A stretch of DNA of 64,000 nucleotides from positions 24,815-88,814 of the forward strand of contig JBCDKM010000022.1 in the NCBI GenBank assembly GCA_038746605.1, read 5' to 3'. This DNA comes from Rubricoccus sp038746605. GTDB lineage: Bacteria; Bacteroidota; Rhodothermia; Rhodothermales; Rubricoccaceae. The notes under the pieces were generated by a model, which was not told the DNA's origin, made no database searches, and worked only from the letters and a program-made list of their open reading frames with translations. The position numbers and the translations under genes are program-made. Positions within the stretch are counted from its first letter, which is position 1. Each line of letters begins with the position of its first letter. Below, piece by piece: positions 1 through 6,900 of the stretch.

Positions 1-86
1 TGAAGGAGTTCGAGCGTCGCGGCTGGGTCGCACTCGCGAGAGGGTCCGTCACGATCCAGGACGCGAGCGGTCTGCGCAACTACTGA
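1..86 (+). CDS. Crp/Fnr-type regulator, C-terminal fragment
   Basis: The frame is open from the left edge to a TGA at 84-86. It encodes about 27 residues (KEFERRGWVALARGSVTIQD...) that resemble the last helix and wing of the Crp/Fnr winged-helix DNA-binding domain, where a 'LxxLExxGxIxLxRGxIxIxDxxxL' pattern is typical. The effector-binding domain lies outside the window. Such regulators often precede the small DUF2892 membrane protein that follows here. The assignment rests on a short stretch only. Confidence 0.55.
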   Translation, partial: KEFERRGWVALARGSVTIQDASGLRNY

Positions 87-112
87 CGCTGCGAGGACCC
101 ACGCGACTCCCT

Positions 113-133
113 CCGCCTCGGCACCGAGGCGGG
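113..133. repeat. Palindrome, 2-nt loop class
   Basis: CCGCCTCGG-CA-CCGAGGCGG, 26 bp after the Crp/Fnr-like stop codon. Member of the window-wide palindrome family. Confidence 0.9.
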
Positions 134-216
134 CAACGTGGGAGACTCTGTGACGGAGGTCACAGACAGGAGCCGCCTAGCCGCCGGATCCTCCCGGCAC
201 ACTCTCCTCTCCCATC

Positions 217-420
217 ATGATCAAGAACATGGGTCAGGCCGACCGAGTCCTCCGTGCGTCGCTCGCTGTCCTCGTAGCCGTCCTCTACTTCACGGGCGTC
301 CTCAACGGCCTCACCGCTGTCCTTCTCGGCGTCCTCGCGCTTGTCTTCCTCGCGACGAGCTTCGTCGGCACCTGCCCGCTGTATCTCCCATTCGGGCTGT
401 CCACACGGCGCAGCGAGTGA
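217..420 (+). CDS. DUF2892 (YgaP-like) small inner-membrane protein
   Basis: A 67-residue protein with the DUF2892 signature: an N-terminal 'KNMGQADRVLRA', two hydrophobic helices at about residues 14-30 and 32-50, then 'GTCPLYLPFGLST' near the C-terminus. This matches the transmembrane part of YgaP-like proteins without the rhodanese domain. The cysteine in the CPLY motif is conserved in the family. The gene follows a Crp/Fnr-type regulator, a common arrangement, which suggests control by redox or oxygen status. Its biochemical role is unknown. Confidence 0.85.
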   Translation: MIKNMGQADRVLRASLAVLVAVLYFTGVLNGLTAVLLGVLALVFLATSFVGTCPLYLPFGLSTRRSE

Positions 421-478
421 GTCAGAGCCGAGGCATCGCGAGGGTGTACGTTGAGGCCCTCTCGTGCACCGGCTCCAC

Positions 479-1378
479 ATGGCTCCCCTCCCCGACCTCG
501 GCGTTCCCCTCCGCTCTCGGTACGTCGAGGGCGCGGGGGTGCGGCTGCACGTCGTGGAGGCCGGGCCAGAGGAGGGACCGCTCGTGGTGCTCTTGCACGG
601 CTTCCCCGAGTTCTGGTACGGCTGGAGACACCAGATTCCCATGCTCGCGAGGGCGGGCTACCGCGTCTGGGCGCCGGACCAGCGCGGCTACAACCGGTCA
701 GGGATCCCCGCTCGGATCCCCGCCTACGACCTCGACCTCCTGGCCGACGATGTCCTCGCACTCCTCGACGCAGCCGGGGCCGAGCGAAGCCGGATCGTCG
801 GTCACGATTGGGGCGCTGCAGTGGCCTGGTGGGTCGCGCTCCGCTCGCCAGAACGAGTAGAACGGATGGCGATTCTGAACGTGCCGCACCCGGTGGCCTT
901 CCAGCGGTTCCTCTCCCGCCCGACGGTCCAATGGGCGCGAAGCTGGTACATCGCCTTTTTCCAGTTCCCCGCTCTGCCCGAGGCTGCCCTCCGCCGCCTC
1001 GGCGCGTGGACGCTCCAGGCCACGAGCGCACCCGGCACGTTCTCCGAGGCGGACCTCGAACGGTACTACGACGCGCACAACCAACCCGGCGCCGCCAGAG
1101 GCATGATCGGGTGGTACCGCGCAATGGCGCGCCGCCTGCGAAGCACGCGCATCGCGGATCCCACGGTCCGCCCCCCGACGCTCATTCTCTGGGGCGAGGC
1201 GGACGCAGCGCTCGACCTCCGGCTCGCCGAACGATCCCTCGCGCTCTGTGCGGATGGACGCCTCGTGACGTTTCCCGGCGTCTCCCACTGGGTGCAGCAC
1301 GAGGCCGCCGACCAGGTCAACGCGGAACTGGTCGCGTTCCTCGGTGACCGAGCGTCTTCGATTACCGGAGGTCTCTGA
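479..1378 (+). CDS. Alpha/beta-fold epoxide hydrolase-like enzyme
   Basis: This 299-residue protein has the alpha/beta hydrolase layout of soluble epoxide hydrolases. The oxyanion-hole motif HGFPEFW starts at residue 40. The nucleophile elbow is GHDWG at 108-112, so D110 is the nucleophile as in epoxide hydrolases and haloalkane dehalogenases. The acid is probably in 'GEADAALD' and the base is the His of 'SHWVQHEA' near the C-terminus. Tyrosines in the cap region fit an epoxide hydrolase better than a dehalogenase. ATG at 479 is chosen; an upstream in-frame GTG at 464 would add five residues. The stop is 2 bp from the stop of the convergent next gene. Confidence 0.82.
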   Translation: MAPLPDLGVPLRSRYVEGAGVRLHVVEAGPEEGPLVVLLHGFPEFWYGWRHQIPMLARAGYRVWAPDQRGYNRSGIPARIPAYDLDLLADDVLALLDAAGAERSRIVGHDWGAAVAWWVALRSPERVERMAILNVPHPVAFQRFLSRPTVQWARSWYIAFFQFPALPEAALRRLGAWTLQATSAPGTFSEADLERYYDAHNQPGAARGMIGWYRAMARRLRSTRIADPTVRPPTLILWGEADAALDLRLAERSLALCADGRLVTFPGVSHWVQHEAADQVNAELVAFLGDRASSITGGL

Positions 1379-1380
1379 CG

Positions 1381-3237
1381 CTACTCCAACACGCGGACCG
1401 TCAGATGCGATGGGTGCTCCTCTGAGACAAACACGCGGTGCGTCGCCGTCTGGTAGTCGGCCTCGGTGGCCTCCGCGATGCGCATGAAGCGCTGCGGGTT
1501 GCGGTCTACCATCGGGAACCACGTGCTCTGGACCTGCACCATCATCTTGTGCCCGCGCTTGAACGTGTGCGCCACGTCCTGCATGTCGAACGTGACCTCC
1601 GTCACCTCGCCGGGCGTGAACGGCTGCGGGTTCGAGAAACTGTCGCGGAACTTGCCGCGCATCACCTCGCCGCGCACGAGTTGCTGGAAGCCACCCATCG
1701 GGACAGAGCAGTCATCCTCAGGTAGCTGGCACTCGAAGTCGCCCGGGTACACGTCGATGAGCTTGACGATGAAGTCGGCGTCGGTGCCAGTCGTGGTGAC
1801 GAAGAGAGTCGCGAAGAGATCGCCGGTGAGGGTCACGTCCTCGGTGAGCACAGGCGACTCGAAGACGAGCACGTCAGGCCGGGTGGAGGCGAAGCGCTGA
1901 TCCTGGATCACGTAGCGGTCGTCGCGGCGGATGACGGTGCGGGGCGTGTGCGGGACGGGCTTCATTGGGTCGGAGACGTACTCCGCGAAGGTGCCGGTCG
2001 TCCCAGGCGCCTGGAACCCGAGCCCGCCGCCGGGCTGGAGGTAGAGCTCGCGCTCCTGAGCTGCGCGAGGTGGCCACGCGTCGAAGAAGCGCCATTGATT
2101 TGCGCCGGTGAGGAAGACGGACGCCTCCGCGAGGTCGGGCTCGCCGTCGCCCTTGAGGTGAGCCCGGAAGAACGGCGCCTCGATGTTTTCGCGGTACCAG
2201 TTGGCGGTCTCCTGCTCGAAGTAGAGGTCGCCGTAGCGGTCGCCCGCGCCTCGCGCCCAGCCGCCGTGCCACCACGGCCCCATCGCGAGAACCGACGACC
2301 CAGACGTGTTCGCCTCGATGGTGGAGTACGTCTTGAGCGGGCCGTAGAGATCCTGTGCGTCGAACCAGCCGCCAGTCGTGAGGACGGCCGGTTGCACGTC
2401 GCGGAGGTGGGGCAGCGGCGTCCGCGCCTGCCAGTACTCGTTGTAGACGTCGTTCTCGATGATCTCCTGCCACAGGGTGTTCTCGCCGCCGAAGAACCGC
2501 TCGTTGACCGTCGCCAGCGGGCCGAGGTCCATGTACCACTGGTAGCCGTCGGGCGTCCCGTAGTTCGAGAAGCTGCGCGCTTGGCGCGAGGTCGGCTCCG
2601 GGCGCGGCGTGCCGTAGTACGAGATGAAGCTGAACGTGGCCTGGAGTTGGAACGCGCCGTTGTGGCGGCGGTCATCGCCGATCCACCAGTCGGTCACGGG
2701 CGCCTGCGGCGAGACGGCCTTGACCGCCGGGTGCGCGTCGATGAGCGCGTGCGTGGCGTAGAAACCGGGCGCGGAGATGCCCCAGACACCCACGCGGCCG
2801 TTGTTCGGGACGTTCTCCAAGAGCCACTCCACGGTGTCGTAGGTGTCGGTGCTCTCATCCACCTCGCCGCTGGTCTTGTTCGCGATGTGCGGGCGCACGG
2901 CCACGAACTCGCCCTCCGACATCAGGCGTCCGCGCACGTCCTGGTAGACGAACACGTACCCATCGCGCATGAGTCCCTCGCTCGGCCCGAGCGACGAGCG
3001 GTACGCGTCCGCGCCATACGGTCCGACGCCGTAGGGCGTCCGCTGGAAGAGGATGGGGTACGTCTGGGAGTCGTCGCGCGGGATGTAGATGGAGGTGAAG
3101 AGGCGGGTGCCATCGCGCATGGGCACCTCGGCTTCCATCTTCGTGTAGTGCTGGCGGACCCAGTCAGCGCCCTCCTGGGCGAAAGCGACGGGCGAGAGAA
3201 ACAGCGCGAGAGCGAGGAGACGCGAGAGGCGGAGCAT
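1381..3237 (-). CDS. CocE/NonD-family hydrolase (peptidase S15-like acylase)
   Basis: A 618-residue exported serine hydrolase. The start at 3237 gives a clear signal peptide (MLRLSRLLALALFLSPVAFA). The S15 core follows: 'MRDGTRLFTSIYIP', 'VYQDVRGR', and the nucleophile elbow GISAPG. The C-terminal jelly-roll ('DADFIVKLIDVYPGD...') is typical of alpha-amino-acid ester hydrolases and glutaryl-7-ACA acylases. The 'RRHNGAFQL' region also matches that group. It probably hydrolyses peptide-like or acyl-ester substrates in the periplasm; the substrate cannot be told. It is convergent with the epoxide hydrolase and divergent from rarA. Confidence 0.85.
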   Translation of the reverse strand: MLRLSRLLALALFLSPVAFAQEGADWVRQHYTKMEAEVPMRDGTRLFTSIYIPRDDSQTYPILFQRTPYGVGPYGADAYRSSLGPSEGLMRDGYVFVYQDVRGRLMSEGEFVAVRPHIANKTSGEVDESTDTYDTVEWLLENVPNNGRVGVWGISAPGFYATHALIDAHPAVKAVSPQAPVTDWWIGDDRRHNGAFQLQATFSFISYYGTPRPEPTSRQARSFSNYGTPDGYQWYMDLGPLATVNERFFGGENTLWQEIIENDVYNEYWQARTPLPHLRDVQPAVLTTGGWFDAQDLYGPLKTYSTIEANTSGSSVLAMGPWWHGGWARGAGDRYGDLYFEQETANWYRENIEAPFFRAHLKGDGEPDLAEASVFLTGANQWRFFDAWPPRAAQERELYLQPGGGLGFQAPGTTGTFAEYVSDPMKPVPHTPRTVIRRDDRYVIQDQRFASTRPDVLVFESPVLTEDVTLTGDLFATLFVTTTGTDADFIVKLIDVYPGDFECQLPEDDCSVPMGGFQQLVRGEVMRGKFRDSFSNPQPFTPGEVTEVTFDMQDVAHTFKRGHKMMVQVQSTWFPMVDRNPQRFMRIAEATEADYQTATHRVFVSEEHPSHLTVRVLE

Positions 3238-3295
3238 CGGGGGGATCAGGAAGAATGGCCCCAAGCTACGCGGGCTCTTCGAGGGGCGTGCTCCG

Positions 3296-3335
3296 CCCGC
3301 CTCGGGCGGTGGCCTGACCGAGTCACCGAGGCGGG
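3296..3335. repeat. Palindrome, 20-nt loop class
   Basis: Arms CCCGCCTCGG and CCGAGGCGGG are separated by 20 nt. It lies in the divergent promoter region between the CocE/NonD gene and rarA. Confidence 0.75.
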
Positions 3336-3400
3336 AGGACTCGCCGGGATAGAGCCCGGAACGACCGGAGGCTGTCACGGTCTTCGGGTAGCTTCCCACG

Positions 3401-4783
3401 ATGCCCGATGACCTCTTCGACGCCGCCGCTGAGACCCGTCGCCAACGCTCCGCGCCACTGGCGGACCGGATGCGCCCGCGCACGCTGGATCAGTTCGCGG
3501 GCCAGGGCCACATCCTCGGCACAGGCAAACTCCTCCGCCGCGCTGTCGAGGCGGACCGAGTCACGAGCCTCATCCTGTTCGGCCCGCCGGGCACGGGCAA
3601 GACCACCCTCGCGCGGATCATCGCGAACACGACGGCCCGCCACTTCGCGAGCCTCAACGCCGTGCTCGCGGGCGTGAAAGACATCCGCACGCAGATCGAG
3701 GCTGCGCGGACGCGCCTCAAGCACCACGGCCAGGGCACCATCCTGTTCGTGGACGAGGTGCACCGCTTCAACAAGGCGCAGCAGGACGCGCTCCTGCCAC
3801 ACGTCGAGAACGGCACCGTCACGTTCATCGGCGCGACGACCGAGAACCCGTACTTCGAGGTCAACAAAGCGCTCGTCTCGCGGTCCCGCATCTTCGAGCT
3901 TCACCCGCTCACCGAGGCGGACCTGGAGGGCATCGCGCGGCAGGCGCTGGAGGACCCGAACCACGGCTACGGCCGCCTCGGCGTACGCGTGAAGCCGGAC
4001 GCGATGGCGCACCTCGTAAGCACCGCCAACGGCGACGCGCGCTCGCTGCTCGGCGCTTTGGAGTTGGCCGTCGAGACGACCGAGCCCGATGCGGAGGGCG
4101 TCGTTCGGATCGACCTCGCGGTAGCGGAGGACAGCATCCAGCGCCGGGCGGTCCTCTACGACAAGGACGGCGACGCCCACTACGACACCATCTCGGCGTT
4201 CATCAAGAGCCTTCGCGGGAGTGACCCCGACGCCGCGCTCTACTGGATGGCGAAGATGATCTACGCCGGCGAGGACCCGCGCTTCATCCTCCGCCGGATG
4301 GTCATCTTCGCGGGCGAGGACATCGGCATGGCAGACCCCAACGCGATGCGGACGGCCGTCGCCTGTTCGGACGCCTTCGACCGGGTCGGGATGCCGGAGG
4401 GGCGGTTCATGCTTTCGCAGTGCTGCCTCTACCTCGCGACGGCGCCCAAGTCCAACTCCGCGTTCGCGTTCTTCGCCGCGCTGGAGCACGTCGCGAAGGA
4501 GCGCACGGAGGACACACCGAACCACCTCAAGGACGGCAACCGCGACAAGGAGGGCCTGGGCCACGGGAAGGGCTACAAATACCCGCACGCCTACCAGGAT
4601 CACTACGTGCCGGAGCAGTACCTGCCCAGCGGGATGCAGGGCACGTACTTCTACGACCCCTCGGACCAGGGCTACGAGGCGCGCCTGCGTCCGCTCCTGG
4701 AGTCCCGTCGCGCGCGCGATGAGGCGGAGGGCATCGAGAAGCGCGCGCAACGCTACGCGGAGAACGCCTCCGGGGACGAGTAG
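3401..4783 (+). CDS. rarA: Replication-associated recombination protein A (RarA/MgsA)
   Basis: A 460-residue AAA+ ATPase of the RarA/Mgs1/WRNIP1 family, which acts at stalled replication forks. Walker A is GPPGTGKTT at residues 61-69, Walker B is ILFVDEVHRF at about 114-122, and sensor 1 is GATTENP at 144-150. The C-terminal tetramerisation part contains 'MIYAGEDPRFILRRMVIFAGEDIGMADP' features and ends in 'YxYPHAYQDHYVPEQYLP', which is diagnostic for RarA. Length is normal. The 3' end and the following palindrome are duplicated 1,934 bp downstream, so the gene sits at the edge of an insertion. Confidence 0.97.
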   Translation: MPDDLFDAAAETRRQRSAPLADRMRPRTLDQFAGQGHILGTGKLLRRAVEADRVTSLILFGPPGTGKTTLARIIANTTARHFASLNAVLAGVKDIRTQIEAARTRLKHHGQGTILFVDEVHRFNKAQQDALLPHVENGTVTFIGATTENPYFEVNKALVSRSRIFELHPLTEADLEGIARQALEDPNHGYGRLGVRVKPDAMAHLVSTANGDARSLLGALELAVETTEPDAEGVVRIDLAVAEDSIQRRAVLYDKDGDAHYDTISAFIKSLRGSDPDAALYWMAKMIYAGEDPRFILRRMVIFAGEDIGMADPNAMRTAVACSDAFDRVGMPEGRFMLSQCCLYLATAPKSNSAFAFFAALEHVAKERTEDTPNHLKDGNRDKEGLGHGKGYKYPHAYQDHYVPEQYLPSGMQGTYFYDPSDQGYEARLRPLLESRRARDEAEGIEKRAQRYAENASGDE

Positions 4784-4826
4784 CCCCGCCTCGGCAAGCC
4801 CACGGAGGTACCGAGGCGGGCATGGT
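4743..4826. repeat. Direct repeat, copy 1 (3' end of rarA plus palindrome)
   Basis: Aligns without gaps to 6677-6760 with 78 of 84 matches; all six differences are transitions. It covers the last codons of rarA, its TAG stop and the palindrome behind it. The two copies bound the two-gene cassette. Confidence 0.93.
4785..4820. repeat. Palindrome, 16-nt loop class
   Basis: CCGCCTCGG and CCGAGGCGG separated by 16 nt, directly behind the rarA stop codon and inside direct-repeat copy 1. Confidence 0.88.
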
Positions 4827-4836
4827 CAGGTACCGA

Positions 4837-5700
4837 TTAGAAAAGACCCAGTTGGTCATCGTGAGGCGGGTAGAACACGCCGACGATGACGAATGGATTG
4901 AGCGCCTTGCGCGCGTGCCATATTCGCGTCGTGCCCAGGAACAGATGAATGTCTCGCCCACCGAGGTAGTCGAGGTACTTCTCTCGGACTTTGGTTATGG
5001 CCTCCTCTTCATCTCCCTCTGCCCCTCGGAGGCAGTTCCAATAAAGCGCTCCAATCTCCCAATCCTCGATCATTAGCGTCGATTCGATGCCGTCCTCGTC
5101 TTCGAACCGATAGCTGAACTTATACGGCAGCTTTGGAATGATCGTGCGACGCTTTTCCCCTGAGAAGCTAGCTGGAGCGAACATGTCGAGCTGAGCAAGC
5201 TTTGCCTTCCACCTATCCGACCATTCTCGTTCTACTTCTTCAACTGTGAGGTCCAAGATTCGAGTTGGCTTGAACGTTGCCAGCGAGACACACGGAGTGG
5301 CATAAGCATCCTCAAGGAGCCTCGATTTGGATGTGTAGACGTTCGTACAGCAGAGCTCACGTCTTACAGCCCAACTCCTATCCTTCCCAGTTCCAATTTT
5401 GCTCCCTATCTCAATGTCTGAGAGGTCGTCGTTGACGGGTCGATAGCTCTCTGGGCGGAAGTCCTTCGCGTTACGTCGGAGATCAACCTCAATCCACTGG
5501 TACTTCGCGACGTACTTGTCATCACGAATGATCCGGAATGGAACAGGGTAGATCCGGATCCACGAACCGTCCTCGAGGAAACCAGCCGTACAGACGAGTT
5601 CTCCGTAAGAGCGCGAGGGAAGCGGGTAGGCCTTAACAGTGACAAGAACCCGCGTGCGCTCAGCGCCCAGCGTCAAACGTGCAGAACCGGGTATTTCCAT
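4837..5700 (-). CDS. Unrecognised cassette protein, partner of DUF488-like gene
   Basis: A 287-residue soluble protein with no signal peptide or membrane segment. I do not recognise a named domain. Visible features are an N-terminal beta-rich block ('RVLVTVKAYPLPS', 'GELVCTAGFLEDGSWIRIYPVPFR'), a central segment with paired cysteines ('RRELCCTNVYTS'), and a C-terminal 'DWEIGALYWN' and 'DIHLFLGTTRIWHA' region. The N-terminal block recalls small nucleic-acid-binding beta barrels, but this is a weak impression. Its start overlaps the end of the upstream DUF488-like gene by 28 bp, so the two are co-translated. Base composition is clearly less G+C-rich than the neighbours, pointing to transfer. 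Confidence 0.75.
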   Translation of the reverse strand: MEIPGSARLTLGAERTRVLVTVKAYPLPSRSYGELVCTAGFLEDGSWIRIYPVPFRIIRDDKYVAKYQWIEVDLRRNAKDFRPESYRPVNDDLSDIEIGSKIGTGKDRSWAVRRELCCTNVYTSKSRLLEDAYATPCVSLATFKPTRILDLTVEEVEREWSDRWKAKLAQLDMFAPASFSGEKRRTIIPKLPYKFSYRFEDEDGIESTLMIEDWEIGALYWNCLRGAEGDEEEAITKVREKYLDYLGGRDIHLFLGTTRIWHARKALNPFVIVGVFYPPHDDQLGLF

Positions 5701-6554
5701 AGGGGCAGACGCTGGAGGGCATCGGCGACCCGGCTCCGATGACAGTCAGTGTGACACGCCTCGAAGCACGTGAGTGCGACTCGCCCGTGCTCTTGAAGAA
5801 GAGCGTATATACGATCTAACTGGTCTCCACGCTCGGATAGAGTCTCCTTTTCGTAACGGTCAAACAGCTGAGCGTACTCTTCTGAAGAACTGAGAGCTTT
5901 CCGCTTCCCGGAAGCGATCCCCAGTTCGGGTATATGGACATATCGTATTCCCAGACTCTCGGCAGCCCCCTTTAGTTGCCGCTTCGAGAATCCAAACTTC
6001 CTACTTATCGGGTTTCTCCGCACGTCACAGAGGACGCTAACCCGATGCCTGACGAGCTTGTTGAGGTACGCCTCCAGGCTCTGCCCCTCGTACCCGATAG
6101 TCAGGAGTGCAGACTCTTGCTGCGGCGGCTCCGACGCGGCGACCCGCTCAAGCTCCAGGTTATTCAGAACCTCCCGGGCTATCTGACTACGGACAGCGTA
6201 GTAAGGGTACGTCGTATACACTTCGCGAATCAGGTCCCGTCCCCTTAGATGCCCGAACCGCCCGACGTGCTGGATGATCCGCCGCTGGTCGTCTGGTTTG
6301 AGGGCAGAGACGTAGCTCGTCTTCGTCTTCTTCCTCCAAGTCAGCCCGTCGTGGAGAAAGCCAGAGCGAATCATGGGCTCCCGATCCGCATCAGCCCCAA
6401 ATGAGAAGGACCCATACTTGTAGGGGACGAAGTCGTAGACGGGCTCCTCCTGGCTCCTCGTAAATAGGAACAGATGCTTCTGGAAGTCGGTCTTCCTTAG
6501 CTCTCCACCGAGAGATTCGAGAAGAGCCAGAATGACTTTGCGGCGGTAAAACAC
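5673..6554 (-). CDS. DUF488-like protein with N-terminal extra domain
   Basis: A 293-residue protein. The C-terminal half carries the DUF488 pattern: 'LLTIGYEGQSLEAYLNKL' at about 151-168, 'VLCDVRRNPISRKFGFSK', 'IRYVHIPELG', then 'VALTCFEACHTDCHRSRVADAL' near the end with the conserved C/H/R cluster. The N-terminal 120 residues ('KVILALLESLGGELRKTDFQKHLFLF...FVPYKYGSFSF') look like a helical, possibly winged-helix domain, faintly like Panacea/SocA-type antitoxin domains. The start is a GTG. It is the first gene of the cassette and overlaps the second. Lower G+C than the surroundings suggests acquisition. A nucleic-acid-related or defence role is only inferred. Confidence 0.8.
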   Translation of the reverse strand: MFYRRKVILALLESLGGELRKTDFQKHLFLFTRSQEEPVYDFVPYKYGSFSFGADADREPMIRSGFLHDGLTWRKKTKTSYVSALKPDDQRRIIQHVGRFGHLRGRDLIREVYTTYPYYAVRSQIAREVLNNLELERVAASEPPQQESALLTIGYEGQSLEAYLNKLVRHRVSVLCDVRRNPISRKFGFSKRQLKGAAESLGIRYVHIPELGIASGKRKALSSSEEYAQLFDRYEKETLSERGDQLDRIYALLQEHGRVALTCFEACHTDCHRSRVADALQRLPLWKYPVLHV

Positions 6555-6676
6555 TTTGGGTCTGTGGCTTGTCTGCGCAGGGTAGTGACTGATGGCGACA
6601 ACGGTAGGTCGGCCGCGCTAACTCACTCTCAAAAGATCGGGGACTCATCAACTACTATGCTGCGAACATCAGTTGA

Positions 6677-6760
6677 GCGCGCAGCGCTACGCGGAGGACA
6701 CCTCCAGGGACGAGTAGCCCCGCCTCGGCAAGTCCACGGAGGCACCGAGGCGGGCATGGT
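6677..6760 (+). pseudogene. Direct repeat, copy 2: rarA 3'-end remnant
   Basis: Read in the rarA frame, this copy encodes AQRYAEDTSRDE followed by TAG, against AQRYAENASGDE in the intact gene. It is a detached remnant of the rarA C-terminus plus its palindrome. It marks the far boundary of the cassette at 4827-6676. Confidence 0.9.
6719..6754. repeat. Palindrome, 16-nt loop class
   Basis: Sister of the copy at 4785-4820. These two alone share a loop beginning CAAG, as expected from duplication. Confidence 0.88.
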
Positions 6761-6900
6761 TGGACAGCCGCTTCGCGAGGCGGGAGGAGTTCCGTGCGAG
6801 GTCAGCGAAAACGTGCCAGACCGGACCGTCCGTGCGGCAGGGGGCCCTCGGCCCGGCTGGGGAGATTCTATTTTGCCGAGGACATTCCTCACCCTCTCCC

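Larger units (their letters stand above)
6555..6900. other. Gap: cassette leader, rarA remnant and M16 leader
   Basis: This 346-bp gap holds the presumed promoter of the cassette (about 6555-6676, AT-richer), the second direct-repeat copy with its palindrome, and about 140 bp of leader before the M16 peptidase gene. No gene is seen. Confidence 0.6.
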
